Shown piece after piece: positions 62,811 to 64,000 of a DNA stretch of 64,000 nucleotides. The stretch lies in assembly GCA_036961205.1 (NCBI GenBank), contig JBALVI010000005.1:62001-126000 (forward strand). Reading direction: 5' to 3'. Source of the stretch: CALJFL01 sp036961205. Lineage in GTDB: Bacteria > Pseudomonadota > Gammaproteobacteria > Pseudomonadales > Halieaceae. The position numbers and the translations under genes are program-made. The notes under the pieces are model-generated. The model saw only the letters and a list, made by a program, of their open reading frames with translations, ran no database searches and was not told where the DNA came from. Positions within the stretch are counted from its first letter, which is position 1; each line of letters opens with the position of its first letter.

Positions 62811-63388
62811 CACTTTAACTCGGCGACGGAAAAGTGTAGTGAGCCCGGTGCCGGTGAGGTGCCAAAAGCCTGCGCCAATGCAGCAAAGAATGTTGCTGCC
62901 CGACATGGCAGACCATCGCGCTGCCAACGCTGAACCTGACTCAAGATACTGTGTTTAAAACTCTCGTCCGGTCCTTCAAGGCCACCGCTCAAGTTATCGA
63001 CACTCACACGAAAGGGATATTTACAGGCGCGAGCAAAAAACCATTCAAGGGCTTGTGGTTTGCACTCAACTTTTTCGAACGCTAATTGCTGCTCCGGAGT
63101 ACGGCCATCAGGTGCATACCAATATCCAAAATCTACCAATTGCCGGCGGGACTCGCTAGCGATACACCAGTGTGCGACCTCGTGAAGCGCGCTGGCAAAA
63201 TAGTCTTCCCGATAGCATATTTGATGGGGCTGACCTTGGCGCAGAGACGGCTGATAAATTGGCTCACTGGCGCCACCGACCAGGCAGGTTGATTCGCTCA
63301 CGAGAAAACAGTCGTTAAATATCTGCACCAGCATTCGATCGTCAAATATGTCCGGCGGTGTATTCTCCGCAGCAGCTTGCATGTTCAC
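62810..63388 (-). CDS. epmC: EF-P hydroxylase EpmC (YfcM)
   Basis: 192 residues. The metal motif is ALHEVAHWCIA and the EpmC segment DFGYWYAPDGRTPEQQLAFE follows, then ECKPQALEWFFARAC. It hydroxylates the beta-lysyl-modified lysine of elongation factor P. It overlaps tusA by four bases and the nuclease gene by one base. Confidence 0.93.
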   Translation of the reverse strand: MNMQAAAENTPPDIFDDRMLVQIFNDCFLVSESTCLVGGASEPIYQPSLRQGQPHQICYREDYFASALHEVAHWCIASESRRQLVDFGYWYAPDGRTPEQQLAFEKVECKPQALEWFFARACKYPFRVSVDNLSGGLEGPDESFKHSILSQVQRWQRDGLPCRAATFFAALAQAFGTSPAPGSLHFSVAELK

Positions 63389-63630
63389 TGGCTAGCTTCG
63401 CACTTGCGCACGGTGTAGCGGTAGTTACCGTCGACTTCATCCTGCGCCAGTAACTCGTGCCCAAGAAAGCTGCAGAATTTTGGAATGTCGCGCTGGGTAG
63501 CAGGGTCAGTCGCGAGTATCTGTAAAATCTCGCCCGCGGTAATATCTCGAATCTTATTGTGGAGCAGCATCACCGGCTCGGGACAATAAAGACCGGTGGT
63601 ATCTAGTATATGGTCGGGTTTTAAACTCAC
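63385..63630 (-). CDS. tusA: Sulfurtransferase TusA
   Basis: 81 residues. The active cysteine is in DTTGLYCPEPVMLLHNKI, and LQILATDPATQRDIPKFC is the second conserved part. It carries persulfide sulfur to the tRNA 2-thiouridine relay. Short operon with yheU (10 bases upstream) and epmC. Confidence 0.94.
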   Translation of the reverse strand: MSLKPDHILDTTGLYCPEPVMLLHNKIRDITAGEILQILATDPATQRDIPKFCSFLGHELLAQDEVDGNYRYTVRKCEASQ

Positions 63631-63640
63631 GTAATGCCCT

Positions 63641-63883
63641 TCAACCGTTCAACAAACTTGCCGCCTGATCGCGAGACACCAGGTCCCACTCTTCACTGTC
63701 ACCGTCGTACAGCAGAGCCAGCTCTGCTGACATCAACTGCGACCGCAGCTGGGCAACCTTTTCTTGCAGGCTGTGCTCGCGCTCGCCATAGTCGGTGCCG
63801 TCACGGCTGGCAAACTCTTCCAGCAGTGCATCGAGTACCTCAGGCGTCAGGCGCGAGGACGGAATTTCGAGCAAAGAAGCCAT
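63641..63883 (-). CDS. yheU: YheU/UPF0270 family protein
   Basis: 80 residues. LTPEVLDALLEEFASRDGTD, YGEREHSLQEKVAQLRSQL and the tail match UPF0270. Function unknown. Its ATG is two bases after the stop of the partial gene to the right. Confidence 0.9.
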   Translation of the reverse strand: MASLLEIPSSRLTPEVLDALLEEFASRDGTDYGEREHSLQEKVAQLRSQLMSAELALLYDGDSEEWDLVSRDQAASLLNG

Positions 63884-63885
63884 TA

Positions 63886-64000
63886 TTACTCGGGCTTGAT
63901 GAACTTCAGAGTCACACGATTGCTCTCACCAATGGCTGCAAACATGGCCTTGTCTGTATCACCGCCGCGAAAACCGGGAGGCAAACTCCACACGCCATTG
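63886..64000 (-). CDS. C-terminus of an unrecognised gene cut by the window edge
   Basis: An open frame enters from the right and ends at TAA (63886-63888). The last residues are GVWSLPPGFRGGDTDKAMF, AAIGESNRVTLKFIKPE. No family is recognised from this piece. The gene ends two bases before yheU and is probably co-transcribed with it. Confidence 0.65.
   Translation of the reverse strand, partial: NGVWSLPPGFRGGDTDKAMFAAIGESNRVTLKFIKPE

Noticed and set aside
62811..62927. Longer Xni-like nuclease start
   Set aside because: The added 39 residues lie within epmC in another frame and include no family motif.

Overview
The window reads as ordinary chromosome of a free-living, aerobic, probably marine gammaproteobacterium. 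The evidence is the set of clear orthologues (ThrH, CysB, EpmC, YheU, QueF, a PA2817-family protein, YadGH, PdxB, Xni), a TonB-dependent receptor and a cytochrome P450. A relative of the Halieaceae/Spongiibacteraceae (Cellvibrionales) fits best, but that placement is inference. There is no phage, integrase, transposase, CRISPR array or rRNA operon. Coding density is high and most genes sit in short minus-strand operons. Layout: (1) 1-8.8 kb, a propionyl-CoA to succinyl-CoA module on the minus strand (carboxyltransferase, long biotin carboxylase/biotinyl protein, methylmalonyl-CoA epimerase, single-chain methylmalonyl-CoA mutase, MeaB-type GTPase) with a divergent AraC-type regulator. Two long hairpin repeats sit between the mutase and meaB. 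(2) 9-24.3 kb, housekeeping: pabB, thrH, cysB, cN-I nucleotidase, AGCS amino-acid symporter, D-cysteine desulfhydrase, an isolated yajC, xthA, GST, MBL hydrolase, bcp, Nudix, flavin reductase and moaC-moaD-moaE. Another long hairpin and a short direct repeat lie at 14.1-14.45 kb. (3) 24.4-36.3 kb, accessory metabolism: LLM oxidoreductase, MFS transporter, flavin amine oxidase, an XRE-cupin regulator divergent from tdh-kbl (threonine to glycine plus acetyl-CoA), an LCAT-like lipoprotein, a DsbA/HCCA isomerase-like protein, an SDR with an altered active site, and a Gfo/Idh dehydrogenase with a DUF985 cupin. (4) 36.3-49.2 kb, the most interesting part: a purine (deoxy)nucleoside salvage locus. 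On the minus strand are an exported ADGF/ADA2-like adenosine deaminase, deoD, a PGM2-like phosphopentomutase candidate, a cytochrome P450, a TonB-dependent receptor and a CNT nucleoside transporter. Divergently lie a eukaryote-type DERA (deoC) and a two-domain ALDH16-type aldehyde dehydrogenase. Together they give a plausible route: outer-membrane uptake, periplasmic deamination, inner-membrane import, phosphorolysis, pentose-1-phosphate isomerisation, aldol cleavage to acetaldehyde plus glyceraldehyde-3-phosphate, and oxidation to acetate. The P450 has no obvious place in that route. (5) 49.3-64 kb, housekeeping: DMT transporter, HSL-type esterase, mgtE, a sigma-54 activator with a variant GAFTGA loop, tRNA-Ser(GGA), queF, the YadGH ABC exporter, tRNA-Glu(TTC), a broken tRNA-Gly copy followed by an intact tRNA-Gly(GCC), msrB, an NAD-kinase-like protein carrying a 15-bp tandem repeat, pdxB, a Xni-like nuclease, epmC, tusA and yheU. 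Both window edges cut genes: a Rieske protein on the left and an unrecognised gene on the right.
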